Positions 1 through 11,700 are shown, counted from the stretch's first letter. The stretch: 64,000 nt of DNA from Lonicera japonica (GCA_021464415.1 JAKCWG010000953.1:372001-436000), one strand, 5' to 3'. The notes: generated by a model not told the origin, from the letters alone. A program made the numbers and translations.

Positions 1-1
1 C

Positions 2-871
2 ACTAATGTGGCTAGCACGACAATGGTGGAAAAGTTAGCGTTGCACACGACTACGCACCCAAGGCCTTACAAATTACAGTGGTTGAATGATAGCGGTGAA
101 TTGAGGGTGAACAAGCAGGTTTTGATGTCCTTTAGCATTGTGAAGTACAAGGACCAAGTGTTTTGTGATGTGGTTCCCATGCAAGCTGGCCATATGTTGT
201 TGAGGACGCCGTGGCAATATGATAGAAGAGTTAAACACGACGGCTTCACCAACAAATATTCGTTTGAGATGAACAAGAGAACAATCATTCTTGCACCCTT
301 ACCGCCACATCAAGCATATGCCGATCAGTTGAAGTTGCAAAATGAGGAGGAGCAATGGCGAGCTGAAAAGAAAGAGAGAGTGAGTGGTGAGGAAAAGAAA
401 GAGAGTGAGGGAAAAAGAAAAGAAATTGAGAGAAAAAAAAGTATAGTGGAAAAACTAGTGACTATTGAGAGCAGGTTTAAGAGGAGACAAAAGAATTTCT
501 ATGCGAGAGCTAGTGAAGTGAAAAGGGCGATGCTTTGTAATCAACTTCTTGTACTTGTGTACAAAGAAATGCCTTTGAACACTAACGAATTAAATTCTTG
601 TTTGCCTGGTGTTATTCTCTCTTTGTTACAGGATTTTGGTGACGTCTTTCCAGAGGATACGCCAAGCGGTTTACCACCCATTCGAGGAATAGAGCGCCAA
701 ATTGATTTCGTACCCGGAGCATCCATTCCAAACTGGCCAGCCTATAGGAGTAACCCGAAGGAGATAAAGGAACTTCAAAGGAAAGTAACGGAGCTGCTGG
801 AGAAAAGGGTATGTGAGGGAGAGTATGAGTCCATGTGCGGTGCCAGTGTTGCTAGTGCCAAAGAAAGATGA
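2..871 (+). pseudogene. Ty3/gypsy pol fragment: protease C-terminus and RT N-terminal linker
   Basis: The frame is open from the window edge to 869. It holds the C-terminal half of a retropepsin domain (around QVLMSFSIVKYKD and LLRTPWQYDR, where LLGRPW is usual), then a Lys/Glu-rich charged linker (residues about 110-165), then the start of the RT region (DVFPEDTPSGLPP, IDFVPGASIPN). The protease active-site triad lies just upstream of the window. The frame is lost near 810-850, where the RT continues in another frame, so this is a broken copy rather than a separate gene. Confidence 0.8.
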
Positions 872-2233
872 AACGTGGAAAATGTGGGTGGACTGCCGAG
901 CCATAAATAATATCACAGTAGAGTATCGTCACCCCATTCCACGCTTAGATGATATGCTTGATGAGTTATATGGATCTAGTATGTTCTCTAAAATTGATTT
1001 GAAAAGTGGGTATCATCAAATTAGGATGAAAGAAGGAGATGAATGGAAAACAGCATTTAAAACTAAATATGGGTTATATGAGTGGTTAGTTATGCCTTTT
1101 GGTTTGACTAATGCTCCTAGTACCTTTATGCACTTGATGAACCATGTTTTGAGATCATTCATTGGCAAATTTGTTGTAGTCTATTTTGATGATATCCTAA
1201 TTTATAACAAGAGTCTAGATGATCATGTTATGTATTTGAAATATGTTCTAGATGTCTTGTGTAGGGAGAAGTTATATACTAACCTGAAGAAGTGCACCTT
1301 TTGCACGGATAAGCTTATGTTTCTTGGTTTTGTTGTGAGTGCACAAGGTATTCAGGTTGATGAAGAAAATGTGAAGGCTATTCAAAAATGGCAAAGTCCT
1401 ACAAGTGTTGGACAAGTACGGAGTTTCCATGGACTTGCTAGTTTTTATTTGCGGTTCATGAAGGATTTTAGCACAATTACGGCGCCATTAACTGAGGTGA
1501 TCAAGAAGAACGTTGGCTTCAAGTGGGGAGAGGAACAAAAGAAAGCATTCCAATTACTGAAAAGCAAGCTAAGTAACGCCCCCTTGTTATCTTTACCTAA
1601 CTTTTCAAAGACTTTTGAAATTGAATGTGATACTTCAGGAAATGGAATTGGTGTTGTTCTTATGCAGGAAGGGAAGCCAATAGCATACTTTAGTGAGAAG
1701 CTAGGTGGAACGACCTTAAATTACCCTACCTACGACAAGGAGCTTTATGCCTTGGTGAAAGCGTTAGATCATGGAAGCACTATCTTTGGCCGAAGGAGTT
1801 CGTGATTCACATGGATCATGAATCGTTGAAGCACTTGAAGGGACAGCAAAGGTTGAACAAGCGCCATGCCAAATGGGTGGAGTTCATAGAGACTTTCCCA
1901 TATGTAATCAAATACAAGCAAGGTAAAGAGAATGTTGTAGCATATGCTTTGTCGCGCAGGTATATTTTAATTACTACTTTAGATGCTAAATTGCTTGGAT
2001 TTGAGTACATCAAGGATTTGTATTGTGATGATGCTCATTTTAGAGATATATTCAATGCATGTGAAAAGTTGGCGTTTGATAAGTACTTTAGGCATGATGA
2101 ATTTCTAATACGTGAAAATAAACTTTGTGTGCCTAAATGTTTTTTGCGTGAGTTGCTTGTGAAAAAGGCTCATGGTAGGAGTTTAATAGGACACTTTGGT
2201 ATAGCTAAGACTTTAGGAGTATTGCAAGAGTAG
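813..2233 (+). pseudogene. Ty3/gypsy pol fragments: reverse transcriptase, RNase H, integrase zinc region
   Basis: 813-1805 encodes RT with the motifs [24 protein letters not shown] and the catalytic [10 protein letters not shown], followed by the first part of RNase H ([28 protein letters not shown]). A frameshift near 1800 moves the frame to 1802-2233, which holds the rest of RNase H ([21 protein letters not shown]) and the first half of the integrase HHCC zinc region (H-GRSLIG-H). The usual ADALSRR is VAYALSRR here. The part ends at a stop at 2231-2233. Function would have been reverse transcription and RNA removal; the copy is inactive. Confidence 0.88.
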
Positions 2234-2248
2234 TTTTTTTAGCCTCAC

Positions 2249-3356
2249 ATGAAAAGAGATATTGAAAGAATTTGTGAGAGATGTGTTACTTGTAAGAAAG
2301 CAAAGTCTAAATTAAACCCCCATGGTTTATATACTCCATTGCCGATTCCTAGTGACCCTTGGGTTGATATTTTTATGGATTTTGTATTGGGTTTGCCTAG
2401 GACTAAACATGGGAATGATTCTATTTTCGTGGTGGTTGATAGATTTTCTAAAATGGCTCATTTTATTGCTTGTCATAAAACTGATGATGCACCACAAATT
2501 GCTAATTTGTTATTCAAAGAAATTATGCGATTGCATGGCATGCCTAGAACAATTGTTTCTAATAGGGATGCAAAGTTTTTGAACTACTTTTGGAAGACTT
2601 TGTGAGAAAAGTTGGGTACTAAATTGTTATTTTCTACTACATGTCATCCCCAAACTGATAGTACACAGAAGTACTAAATAGAACTCTGTCCATTTTGTTG
2701 CGTGCCATAATAAAAAAGAAATTTAAAGAATGGGAAGAATGTTTGCCTCATGTTGAGTTTGCATATAATCCATCTGTTCATTTTGCATCTAAGTTTTCTC
2801 CTTTTGAGATTGTGTATGGTTTTAATCCGCTAGCCCGTTTGGATTTATTACCATTACTTATTGAGCATGCTAACCTAGATGGCAGGAAGAAAGCTGAGTT
2901 TGTTAGACAAATTCATGAGAAGGCGAGTTAAACATTGAAAGAAGAATTGAGCAGTATGTGCAACAAGCAAACATATGAAGGAAGAAGGTGGTTTTCGAAC
3001 CAGGAGATTGGGTTTGGTTGCACCTAAGAAATTAACGCTTTCTAGTTCAAAGGCGTTCTAAGCTGTTACCGAGAGGAGATGGACCATTTCAAATTGTGCA
3101 AAGGCTCAATGACAATGCATACAAACTTGATCTTCCAGGTGAGTATAATGTGAGTACTACATTTAATGTTGCCGATCTAAGTCCATTTATTGCAGGTGAC
3201 GAATTGAAGACAATTCCCTTTCAAGAGGAGGGAATGATAAGTCAAATGATAGTACTAGGACTGGATCATGGAGTAAAGACTATGCAGACCTCATCCGAGT
3301 TCCAGGTGGTCCAATCACCCGAGCTAGAGCCTAGAAGATCAAGGAAGCACTTATAG
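2249..3356 (+). pseudogene. Ty3/gypsy integrase remnants
   Basis: 2249-2605 continues the integrase: the CxxC of the zinc region ([11 protein letters not shown]), then the core with the first Asp ([13 protein letters not shown]) and the second Asp (IVSNRDAKF). A TGA at 2603-2605 and a frameshift near 2670 interrupt the stretch that should hold the catalytic Glu (after HPQTDS). 2695-2931 holds the C-terminal core ([14 protein letters not shown]). 3096-3356, in yet another frame, holds the DNA-binding tail (DGPFQI just before, then NDNAYKLDLPGEYNVSTTFNVADLSPF). No clear chromodomain is readable in this decayed copy. Confidence 0.82.
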
Positions 3357-3494
3357 CCATGGTCTAAGAAATGATGAGCAAAACTGAAGCATCGAGGAGC
3401 GTTGAAGGGGATCGGGCTCAAGAATGGAAGATATTGCTTAAAGGCCCAATTGAATATGTTACATTGCAAGCCCAAGGCAAAGAGAGTTAAAACG

Positions 3495-3963
3495 TGTAGT
3501 TAATAATGGGCTAGGCTAGGCTTTATTTATTTTAAGTTTAATTTATGCTTTAGTTTTGTTTAGGCCCAAAGTTTGTGGGAAACTATTATTTTCGTTTTAT
3601 TTTGTTTATTTTTGAAATTAGGCTTAGGCTAGGTTTATTACCTTTTCTCTTATTTAAAGGAGATAACATTATTGTGTTGGGCAGGCTTTTGATTAATAAA
3701 AAATTTTGAGTGTTTCCACCTCTTGCGTTCTAAGAATGTCTTGAACAACCAGAACTAGGGTTCTTGTTGTTCTTCGACTTAGCATTCAATTAACCCATCA
3801 ATTGATTGTTTGTCTTCGACTATACCAAGGTTCATTCTCATTTTAGGGGTTGGGTCGAGGTTCCACCTCCATCAATTTTGCGAGATTCTAAGGTTCTTGC
3901 TTCTTCATATATTAAGGATCGCGGATCCATCTTGCTTGGATAGAATACGATCGCAGTCCACAT
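3495..3963 (+). repeat. Probable 3' LTR of the Ty3/gypsy element
   Basis: After the integrase tail the sequence becomes non-coding, starts with TGTAGTTAAT and ends with a CCACATCA stretch at about 3963. It contains TTATTTAAAGG, a possible TATA-like box, and AATAAAAAA, a possible polyadenylation signal. The 5' LTR is not in the window, so neither end can be confirmed by comparison and both are estimates. Confidence 0.4.
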
Positions 3964-4537
3964 CAAATCCTTAATGGTTAACTGTTCAAAAAAAAATACC
4001 AAAAATCCTTAGAAGGCAGCTTTCTGCCGCAAAGTTAACGATACGATCAGATTTTAATGAACGGCTTACTTCTCACACAGTTTTGACCCCTAAGGAGCAT
4101 GAATTGGCTTTCAGTCAAAACACAAAAATAGTTGAATGGATTAAAATGTAACAATGGGCATTAACGGGGACTTAATCGGATAAGAAATGAAGAAATTATA
4201 GCTTTTCAAATATAGCTATAATCCATAAATAGCTTAAAACCAAAACACGATATTAACATTCCAATTTTAATTTGGAGCACCCGAATCGCGAAACGATCAT
4301 TCACATAAATGTAATATGCTTAATATGATATCCTAAAATCATCGGATCAACGAAGAACGGTCCGAAACCAAAATTCACCCTTTAATGGAGATTAAGTCTT
4401 AATGAAGCTTCAGAAAAATGATTATCTCAAAAATGGGACATATGATATTACATTAGCGGTGGTGATTTAGTTTATATATACGCACACAGTGTACATAAAT
4501 ATACGTACAGAGATATCTACATATATATATCTACTAT
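3964..4537. other. Non-coding spacer, no feature recognised
   Basis: AT-rich sequence between the gypsy end and the duplicated segment. No coding potential, inverted repeat or family signature was recognised. Confidence 0.5.
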
Positions 4538-4546
4538 GCATGTACG

Positions 4547-4566
4547 ATATATATATATATATATAT
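4547..4566. repeat. (AT)n microsatellite
   Basis: About ten uninterrupted AT units. The corresponding part of copy 2 (10128-10147) is degenerate. Confidence 0.85.
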
Positions 4567-4813
4567 TAAATTGTGTCGGAGTTGGTAGACTATTAGACTA
4601 TGTGTAAGTAGGTGAAAGGGGCTGCTTACACAGTAGGCGTGGAGGGGGGGGTGTTTGGGTTGAGGCTATATAATAGCTAAGGGTTGTAGTTACGGGACAC
4701 AATTTTTATATATTATGTGAAAGTACAAGTCTAGGGTAAGAATGGTGAAACGGCAGGGTGGTGTGGGGCTTGGGTCTTAAGGCAGCTTGTGAGTTGTGAG
4801 GATTGGGTAGTGT

Positions 4814-4829
4814 GGGGGGGGGGGGGGGG
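4814..4829. repeat. Poly(G) run, 16 G
   Basis: An uninterrupted G run within a G-rich stretch (about 4640-4860). A 16-G run sits at the homologous place in copy 2 (10374-10389). Confidence 0.85.
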
Positions 4830-5358
4830 CGGGGTTGGAGTGGTGGGGTGAGTGGGGGTGATTAAGGATTTTTTATTTTTTATTTTTTTAAAAAAAATGA
4901 ATTCATTGAGAATTAGAATTGTAAAACTCTACTTCTTATATATAATTCAATCTTTTGGAATTGATGGTTTTAGAATTCTATCGGAATTTTAAAACCATGA
5001 TTTCTTGCCTATTTAAACAATATAATTTCCAAACTATACCCAAGTTCCAATTCTATGGCATATAATTGGAGTTACCAAACAAATTTTATGTTTTCTTTAT
5101 AATTGACAAAGTCTGAAAATATCTTCGCAAGGAAAAAAAATGAAATCAGTTTGAAGAGAGAATTTTTGCCCTTTCGAGTTTGCTTTTAAAGGTTCACATG
5201 AAAATCAATATAGGAGTACATCAATAGAGTTGATAATTGATGATTTTTTTGGTTACTGCCTTCCTATAATTATTTGGTTAGTGATCTGCCTACTAAATAG
5301 CACATATTAATAGATACAAATATACTCTATGTTTTATTAATAAAAAAATTTATCATTT

Positions 5359-6787
5359 TGTAGGTCGAAAAATATCCTAGAGGGGGGTGAATAGGGTTTT
5401 TAAAACTAAATCGGATTTTTAAAATCGTTTTAAAAATGTTTAATGTCTATATCAAGCAATCAAACGAAACACTTAAGTAATTCCAAGCACAAAGAATAAA
5501 TAGCAATTTATAATAGAGCAAGAGATAGAAAGATTAAACCGATAGAAGTCGAAGACTTTTTGTCCACACGGCTCGGCTTGTTAGCCCCTACTTCCGCGCT
5601 CAGATAGTTCCCTGAGAATTTTCACTAATACCGATCTTCTTCCGGGTGAAGATCAAACCTCTATAAGTGTTCACACTTTACAAATGTTGATATCTCACAA
5701 CACTCAACACAAGAACAACCTCTTGCTTCTCTAAGAGATAAACCTCTCTTAATGTTTGAAGGATAAGTTTTTGGTGACAACACCAAAGTACAATAACACT
5801 TAAGTGTATGAAGATTACAAATTAAGCTCATACTAGAGGTTATCAAGTTTGATCAAGAATGATAGCTCAAGAAATAATGATTTGATCAAGTGAAGATTTT
5901 GAATATTTTTAAATAAAACTCTCCAATATGATTTTTGCTAATAAATGATGTTCAAAGCTTGTAAGAGTGCTCAAAAAGTATTTTAGAAGTCCTATATATA
6001 GTTTGGGAAAAAATATGGCCGTTTGGGGTGGTTGAAGGTGGTTAGAGTAGAAAACTAGTCTTGCAAGAAATCTCCAACGGCTATATTTTTTCAAGGCAAT
6101 CAACTCCCTCAATGACTTTGTAGTCGAGTACATGAAGTAGTCGACTCCCAGCATATTAATGTAGTTGACTACATTGCTCTGGTATGTGGAGGTTTTTGCA
6201 ATTTTTCAACTTTTGTAATTAGACTCCAAAATTGATTCCAAAGCTTGGGAAATGTTTCAAATAAGTTTTTAAGACTTTCAAATTTGTTTTTGTATCAAAA
6301 TTCATTCATATGAATTTATAATGAATTTTTCAAGATGACTAGTTTTCGGTAAAAAGCTTTTTCAAAGTGAAAACTAGTTACAATCAATCTTAACATGGTT
6401 AAATCATTTTAGGAGCTATATAATTGATCAAAGATAACTTTTACACAAAATCTAAGCACTCACTCAATTTGCTAATAATACGAGTCTTCGAAATGCTTGA
6501 TTTGCTTGTACGTTTCTTCACTTATTTGATGATCTTTATCCTCTCTTGATTGTGGATATTTGTACTTTGCACATAGAGGATATAGAAGAGAATTGCTTGT
6601 GTGAGTTGGAGCATATGGTAAGTGTTGAGCTTGAATAAGATTTGTCGATTTCGGTTCGATGAAGATCTTGGTCGGTAGAAATAGTGTTAAATGCTAGAGC
6701 TAACATCATTTGAACAAACATGTTAAATAACACTTTATTAACTTATTGTTAGTATCAAAATAAGATTAATGGCCTTTAAGGTTAACA
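5359..6787. mobile_element. Solo LTR (about 1.43 kb) with target duplication CATTT/CGTTT
   Basis: The insertion starts TGTAGGTCG and ends TTAACA, giving the TG...CA ends of an LTR. It is flanked by CATTT (5354-5358) and CGTTT (6788-6792), a 5-bp target duplication with one change. The paralogous segment at about 10924-10950 has a single CATTT and no insertion, which fixes both edges. The start (CCTAGAGGGGGGTGAATAGG at about 5375-5394) is a familiar beginning of plant LTRs. No internal coding region is present, hence a solo LTR rather than a full element. Confidence 0.8.
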
Positions 6788-7229
6788 CGTTTCATTTTAA
6801 CTTAGATGCATTAATGAAAGTTTTACTTGCTCTTTATCCGACTTTAATCTTTAGCAAAAGAACTCAAAGGTGCTAATTTAGTTGTAGATTATAGAACTCT
6901 AAATTGGTATGATTTAGAACTATGAACAATTGAAGTACTATTATGCATGCTAATTAAAAAAAATAGTTTGGCTCAATAAATTATTGTTGTAGTGCTAAAT
7001 AAAACTTTGCCTGAATAATTGTGTTTTTTACTGTTTCATAGGTGATGGGAATGGGAATGGTCTGTGACATGGTAGTATAGGTGCATGTGCTTGGTGCATC
7101 TGTGTTTGTGGGTTGGTTCCTTATTTGTATTGCGCATATCTTGGCTGATGCTCAAGTAATTTTTAGTGCATTTTTGGTTAATGTGTTTGTGCCATTTGAT
7201 GACAATATATGTATTGTAGGATGCCATAT

Positions 7230-7677
7230 TAAAGATGGCAAAAATACCTGCAGGTTCCATGTATGGGTGCAAGTAATTGGGGGCGGGAATTTTTAAATTT
7301 AATTGAGTTTGGGTCAGGTCATGTATGGGTGTCTCCACCCCGTACCTGCTCTGATATACTTAACTTTGTAATTATATATATATATATATGTGTGTGTGTG
7401 TAAATATATAGTTTCATCTATATATACATATATACACACACATATATATATATATATTTATATAATATTATATTATTTCTAATTTCATTCGTCTTTAAGT
7501 TTTTTTTTTTAAATAAAATAAAATTTGTCAAGTACACTCGTGGGGACCCATTACCCGACGGGGACGAGGATGAGAATTAGCAGATACTCTGAATCGGGGA
7601 TGGATGCAAGAATGAGGATGGTTTTTGTTAGCCGAGGTAGGAATGAAAATTGTAAACCCGACCCGTTGCCATCCTTA
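7230..7677. mobile_element. hAT-like MITE, 448 bp, 8-bp target duplication
   Basis: The ends are TAAAGATGGCA and, reversed, TAAGGATGGCA, an 11-bp terminal inverted repeat with one mismatch. The flanks are TGCCATAT (7222-7229) and TGCTATAT (7678-7685), an 8-bp target duplication with one change, as expected for hAT elements. The paralogous site near 11365 lacks the insertion. No transposase is encoded, so it is non-autonomous. The centre holds an AT/GT microsatellite (about 7373-7458). Confidence 0.8.
7373..7458. repeat. Compound (AT)n/(GT)n/(AC)n microsatellite
   Basis: Alternating runs of TA, TG and CA inside the hAT-like MITE. The two arms are roughly complementary and could fold. Confidence 0.75.
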
Positions 7678-8100
7678 TGCTATATCTTGACTGGATTTTT
7701 TTTCTTCCTTTGTTAAACAAAAATTCTTATGTTGTTGTTGCTTTACTTTGTCCTTTTAAATTTATGTTTTAGCGTTGAATAATTGCACGAGATAGGATGT
7801 AGTGCCATCAGCACGGATTACACCGCTCTATAATTACACGAGTTAGGACATTCTCTCAAAAGTTGCGTGTATTGCTCAACACGTGTCGAACACATGGACA
7901 CACTTAGACACGCATGCCATATATTTTATTATTATATTTATCAATTGAATTCGTAAAGGACACATAAAAAAAGGTCAAATTAAAAATAATGCCAACACGC
8001 GTATCAAAAAATGTCATATATTTTACTATTAACTTTTTAAATAAACACATGAATAATCTAATAGTACAAAGAAGTGAGTGAATGGAGATAATTGGAAAAT

Positions 8101-8852
8101 GGGTATTTTTAAATGCACCCACAAAGTTATTCTTCTCACCCCAATTAAGAATACTTGAAATTCACCCCATCAAATTTTCTCAAATACCGTAAACTCACCC
8201 TATTTATTTTTCAATTGCCAAACAAGACTTTCTTTCTCTCTCCATTAATATATCTCCCTAGTTTTGCATCCCTGGTGCCGGCCAGACCCCGAACGATCTC
8301 TGTAGGAGTGAAAATCTTCCAAACGAAAGGTGGATGCTAGATTATTCTTTGGCACCCATAATTACAATCCGGCAAAATCTCTGCTTATAGAAGTTAATAC
8401 AACCAAAATAGGGTACACAAATAAGGACACAGATATATATATATATATATATGTATATCGCATACACTGTGAGAGTTTTAAAACTCAGGGCAATCATCGT
8501 TTGAAAAGCCATGACTTCCAATTTTTGGCTAGACTCAATTTCATCCATTACTCCAATTTTGTAACCCTAATTTACTTACCAAAATCAGAAAATTATAGGA
8601 TTGTGAAAGTTTTAAAGGTGAAATTAATTTTAGAATGGTGATTTGATTGTTTAGAGTTCTTGAAAAAATGAAAAACACTGATCAATCCCAGGGAATCAGT
8701 GTTTGAGAGAAGTACAAAGAAGTGGGTGAATGGAGATAATTGAAAAATTAGATAAGAGATTGTTTGGTTAGTAAAATTTACATTTATCTATCAAATTTTA
8801 AAAATAGGCTGGGGTGAGAAGAATGATTTTGTGGGTGAGAACAAAATTACCC
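8101..8852. mobile_element. Fold-back / MITE-like element
   Basis: The left arm starts GGGTATTTTTAAATG followed by CACCCACAAAGTTATTCTTC and the right arm ends with the inverted equivalent (GAAGAATGATTTTGTGGGTG followed by AAAATTACCC). A block starting AGTACAAAGAAGTG occurs just outside the left arm (about 8064) and again inside (about 8711). No clear target duplication was found, so the superfamily is open. Short frames in both directions are not genes. An AT microsatellite lies at about 8434-8452. Confidence 0.55.
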
Positions 8853-9340
8853 ATATAAAATGGGAGGAGTGAGAAGGATTTGTTGTGGAACTGCCATGTG
8901 TTAATCATTAATGCATGAATTAATTAGTTCATTGTTAATCTCATTTTTTTTCTTTTCTAAACAAACTTTGTTAATCTCCTAGATTATTAATAAAGAGAAA
9001 TATTTGTTCGCTTAATTAATCTTAACTTACATACCTTAAGAATTTACAAATTGGTGTTTGTCTTTTATACTTTGATTATAATTTATTTTTACTATTATAT
9101 TATAGATCAATTTGATTTCTTTTCGACTTTATAAAGTATAAAAATTTTACTTCATTTGTAGAATTATAGTTGACAAATTTTTTTTTTAATAATTTTTAGT
9201 ACATGCATAATTTTTATTAAACTGCCCGTGTTCTAATTTTGTAATAATACACTAAAAACACATAATTAAAAATAAAAATAACAAAAAATATTTAAGGCGA
9301 GAATAATAATAATACAACTTAATAATAAAACAAATCTCAA
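8853..9340. other. AT-rich intergenic stretch, nothing recognised
   Basis: Very AT-rich, with poly(T) runs and stop codons in all frames. It may contain the promoter of the bS18 gene if the leading exon at about 9350-9483 is real, but no TATA box could be assigned. Confidence 0.4.
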
Positions 9341-9349
9341 TCTTTTTTC

Positions 9350-9483
9350 TGTCTTTCCCGTAAAAACTAGCCCACACTCCCCACAGCCACCATGGAAACA
9401 AAACCTTGCCCCAACTCTCAGCAATCGACGACTTCTCAGCACCGGCTTCCCGTCGACGACTACTCTCCGGCATCCCATAAAAG
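9350..9483 (+). other. Candidate leading exon of the bS18m gene
   Basis: A C-rich stretch unlike its AT-rich surroundings. It ends at a good donor (AAAAG|GTATGC at 9483/9484) followed by pyrimidine-rich intron sequence. It holds an ATG at 9392 in a good context (CCACCATGG). Joined to the acceptor at 12237/12238 (ATATCAG|GAGG), the ATG at 9392 would be in frame with the mitochondrial presequence at 12242, adding about 32 residues; alternatively it is 5' UTR. The start of the exon is estimated. Inferred from sequence only. Confidence 0.45.
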
Positions 9484-9649
9484 GTATGCTACTCTCTACT
9501 CTCTCTCTATCTATCTCAATCTCCGTCTCCCTATCTATCTCAATGTCCATAGACAACTTGCTCTGTGTTTTACAACCGCGGTCTTTCTTTGTCTCTACAT
9601 AGTATTTTTAAATGGGGCTGGTTTAGTACTAAGTTAGTAATTGATGGAG

Positions 9650-9838
9650 CTTGATTCATCTAATCATTTTCGAAATTGATTTATTTCGAAAATTAATCAG
9701 AGCACACTTGGATTTGAATTATGTGGATATGTGAGAAATAATTTATAAAGCTTGATTCATTTAATCATTTTCGAAATTGACATATTTTCCAAAATGTTAA
9801 AGCACTTGGATTTGAATTATGTGGAAAATTACTCCATT
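9650..9838 (+). repeat. Imperfect tandem duplication of about 105 bp
   Basis: The block GCTTGATTCAT..TAATCATTTTC..ACTTGGATTTGAATTATGTGG occurs twice in a row (about 9652-9750 and 9751-9828). It lies in the presumed 5' intron of the bS18m gene. Confidence 0.65.
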
Positions 9839-10087
9839 AATTCTGGAACAATTTAGTTTATGTATGCTTTTTTAATGCTTTAATTATGTAACAATTTAGT
9901 GATCATGTTTTGAGTATTTGAGTTATTAATGCAATCTAGTTTCATTTGATTGAATTCTTAAATATTTATAATGTTTATTGCATGTATATAATTAAGAACG
10001 TGTCCCTCCATGCGTCGTGTCCTACATTTTGGAAAAATTGCATATCGCGTGTCATGTCGAAATGCGTGTCTCGTCTATGCTTCATAG
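9839..10087 (-). mobile_element. hAT-like element fragment, inverted relative to 12975-39172
   Basis: The reverse complement matches the two halves of the element at 12975-13098 and 38840-39172 and ends with the same terminal motif (GCTTCATAG at 10079-10087). It keeps an uninterrupted AAATATTT at 9960-9967, which is the empty site of the CACTA insertion. The far end is not clear. Confidence 0.65.
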
Positions 10088-10116
10088 CCCCTAGTACATA
10101 ATTACATATATATCTA

Positions 10117-11510
10117 CAACGCATGTATGGTATCTATACATATTAAACTATGTCGGAGTTGGTAGACTACTGGACGGTGTGCAAGCAGGTGAAGGGGCTG
10201 GTTACACAGTAGGCCTGGAGGGGTGAGGGGTTGGGTTGAGGCTATACAATAGCTAAGGGGTGTAGCTATGGGACACAATTTTTATATATTGGGTGATGGT
10301 ACAAGTATAGGGTAGGAATGGTGAAAGGGCTGGGTGGTGTGGGGCATGGGTCTTAGTGCGGTTTGTGAGGGTTGGGGGGGGGGGGGGGGTCTTAGTGGGA
10401 TGGGTGGGGGTGAGTGGGGGTGATTAAGGATGGATTTTCTTTTTCTTTTTTTTTAGATCATTGAGAATTGGAATTGGAAAACTCTACTTTTTATGTATAA
10501 TTCAATCTTCTGGAATTGATGGTTTTAGAATTCTATTGGAATTCCAAAACCATGATTTTTTGTCCATCCAAACAATAGAATTCCCAAACTATACCCCAAT
10601 TCCAATTCTATGGTGTAGAATTAGGGTTGCCAAACACACTTTCCGTTTTCTCTATAATTGACAAAGTCAGAAGGTATCTCGACAAGGAAAAAAAAAATGA
10701 GATCAGTTTAAATAGAGCGTTTTTGCCCTTTCGAGTTTGCTTTTAAAGGTTCTCTTGAAAATCAGTATAGGCGTACATCAATAGAGCTGATAATGCATTT
10801 CACATGGTGATTTTTTTGGTTATTTCCTTCCTCTAATTATTTGGTTAGTGATTTGCCTACTAAACAACCCATATCAATAGATACAAATAGACTCCGTGTT
10901 TTACTAATAAAAACAAAAAAAAATCTCATTTCATTCTTACTTACATGCATTAATGAAGGTTTTACTTGCTCATTTTCTAACTTTATTCTTTAGCGAAAGA
11001 ACTCAAAGGTGCTCATTTAATTGTAGATTGTAGAACTCTAAAGTGGCATGATTTGGAACTATGAATAATTGAAGTATTGCACTGCATGCTAATAAAAAGA
11101 AACAGTTTGGCTCAATAAATTATTCGTTTGGTGCTAAATAAAACTTTGCCTCAATAATTGTGTTTCTTACTGTTTCATATTGTGTTGGTGATTAGAATGG
11201 GGTGTGACATGGTGATATAGGTGCAGGTGCTTGGTGCATTTCTGTTGGGTTGGTTCCTTATTTGTATTGTGCCTATCTTGGCTGATGCTCAAGTAACTTT
11301 TGGCGTGTACAGTTTTGGTTAGTGTGTTCCTACCATTCGACGACAATTTATGTATTGTAGGATGCCATATCTTGACTGGAATTTGTTTTCTTTTCCTCCT
11401 TTGTTAAACAAAAATTCTTATGTCGTTGTTGCTTTACATTGTCCTTTTGAGTTTATGTTTTAGTATTGAATAATTACATGAGTTAGGCCATAGTGCCATC
11501 GGCGTGGGTT
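10117..11510 (+). repeat. Diverged duplicated segment, copy 2 (uninterrupted)
   Basis: Homologous to 4538-7850 without the two insertions found there. If the leading exon at 9350-9483 is real, this copy lies in the 5' intron of the bS18m gene. No coding potential seen. Confidence 0.8.
10374..10389. repeat. Poly(G) run, 16 G
   Basis: Homologous in position and equal in length to the run at 4814-4829, in a G-rich context with further GGG groups nearby (about 10315-10430). Confidence 0.8.
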
Positions 11511-11514
11511 ACCC

Positions 11515-11700
11515 CTAGTCTATGATGCACGGACACTCTCGGAGGCTGTGTGTCTTGCCCAACACGTGTCGGACATGTCGACACGCTCCGACACGCTTGG
11601 AAATGTGGCTAACATGCGTGTCGGAGAGTGTCATATACTTTATTATTAAATTTTTTTAGTCGGACACGGTAAGGACACGTGAAGGACATGTAAAAGGGGG
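11515..11700 (+). mobile_element. hAT-like fragment of the GCACGGACAC family
   Basis: It starts CTATGATGCACGGACACTCTC, like the terminal repeat of the element at 12975, and carries several GTGTCGGA/TCCGACAC motifs. A more diverged relative is seen at 7840-8030 after copy 1. The right end is not defined. Confidence 0.45.

Larger units (their letters stand above)
1..3963 (+). mobile_element. Degenerate Ty3/gypsy LTR retrotransposon (chromovirus-like), 3' part
   Basis: The pol domains appear in the order protease tail, reverse transcriptase, RNase H, integrase, which is the Ty3/gypsy order. The reading frame is broken several times (near 850, 1800, 2233, 2605, 2690 and 2931), so the copy is dead. 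The window starts inside the protease, so the 5' LTR and gag lie outside. RT sequence style (YFDD box, a FLGF block, the sequence around [11 protein letters not shown]) resembles plant chromoviruses; the exact lineage is not certain. A 3' LTR-like stretch follows pol. Confidence 0.88.
4538..7850 (+). repeat. Diverged duplicated segment, copy 1 (interrupted)
   Basis: Positions 4538-5358, 6788-7229 and 7686-7850 align in order with 10117-11510. Shared blocks include the GTCGGAGTTGGTAGACTA block, the run of 16 G, the AATTCCAATTCTATGG-type block and the AACTCAAAGGTGCT block. The gaps in copy 1 are exactly the solo LTR (5359-6787) and the hAT-like MITE (7230-7677), both absent from copy 2. The identity of the duplicated unit is unknown; no protein is encoded. 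Confidence 0.8.

Noticed and set aside
5661..6733. Short minus-strand frames inside the 1.43-kb insertion
   Set aside because: No pol or gag motif; the insertion has LTR ends and reads as a solo LTR.
9252..9556. Minus-strand frames over the candidate bS18m leading exon
   Set aside because: Antisense shadows of the C-rich exon; the plus strand has the better start context and a splice donor.
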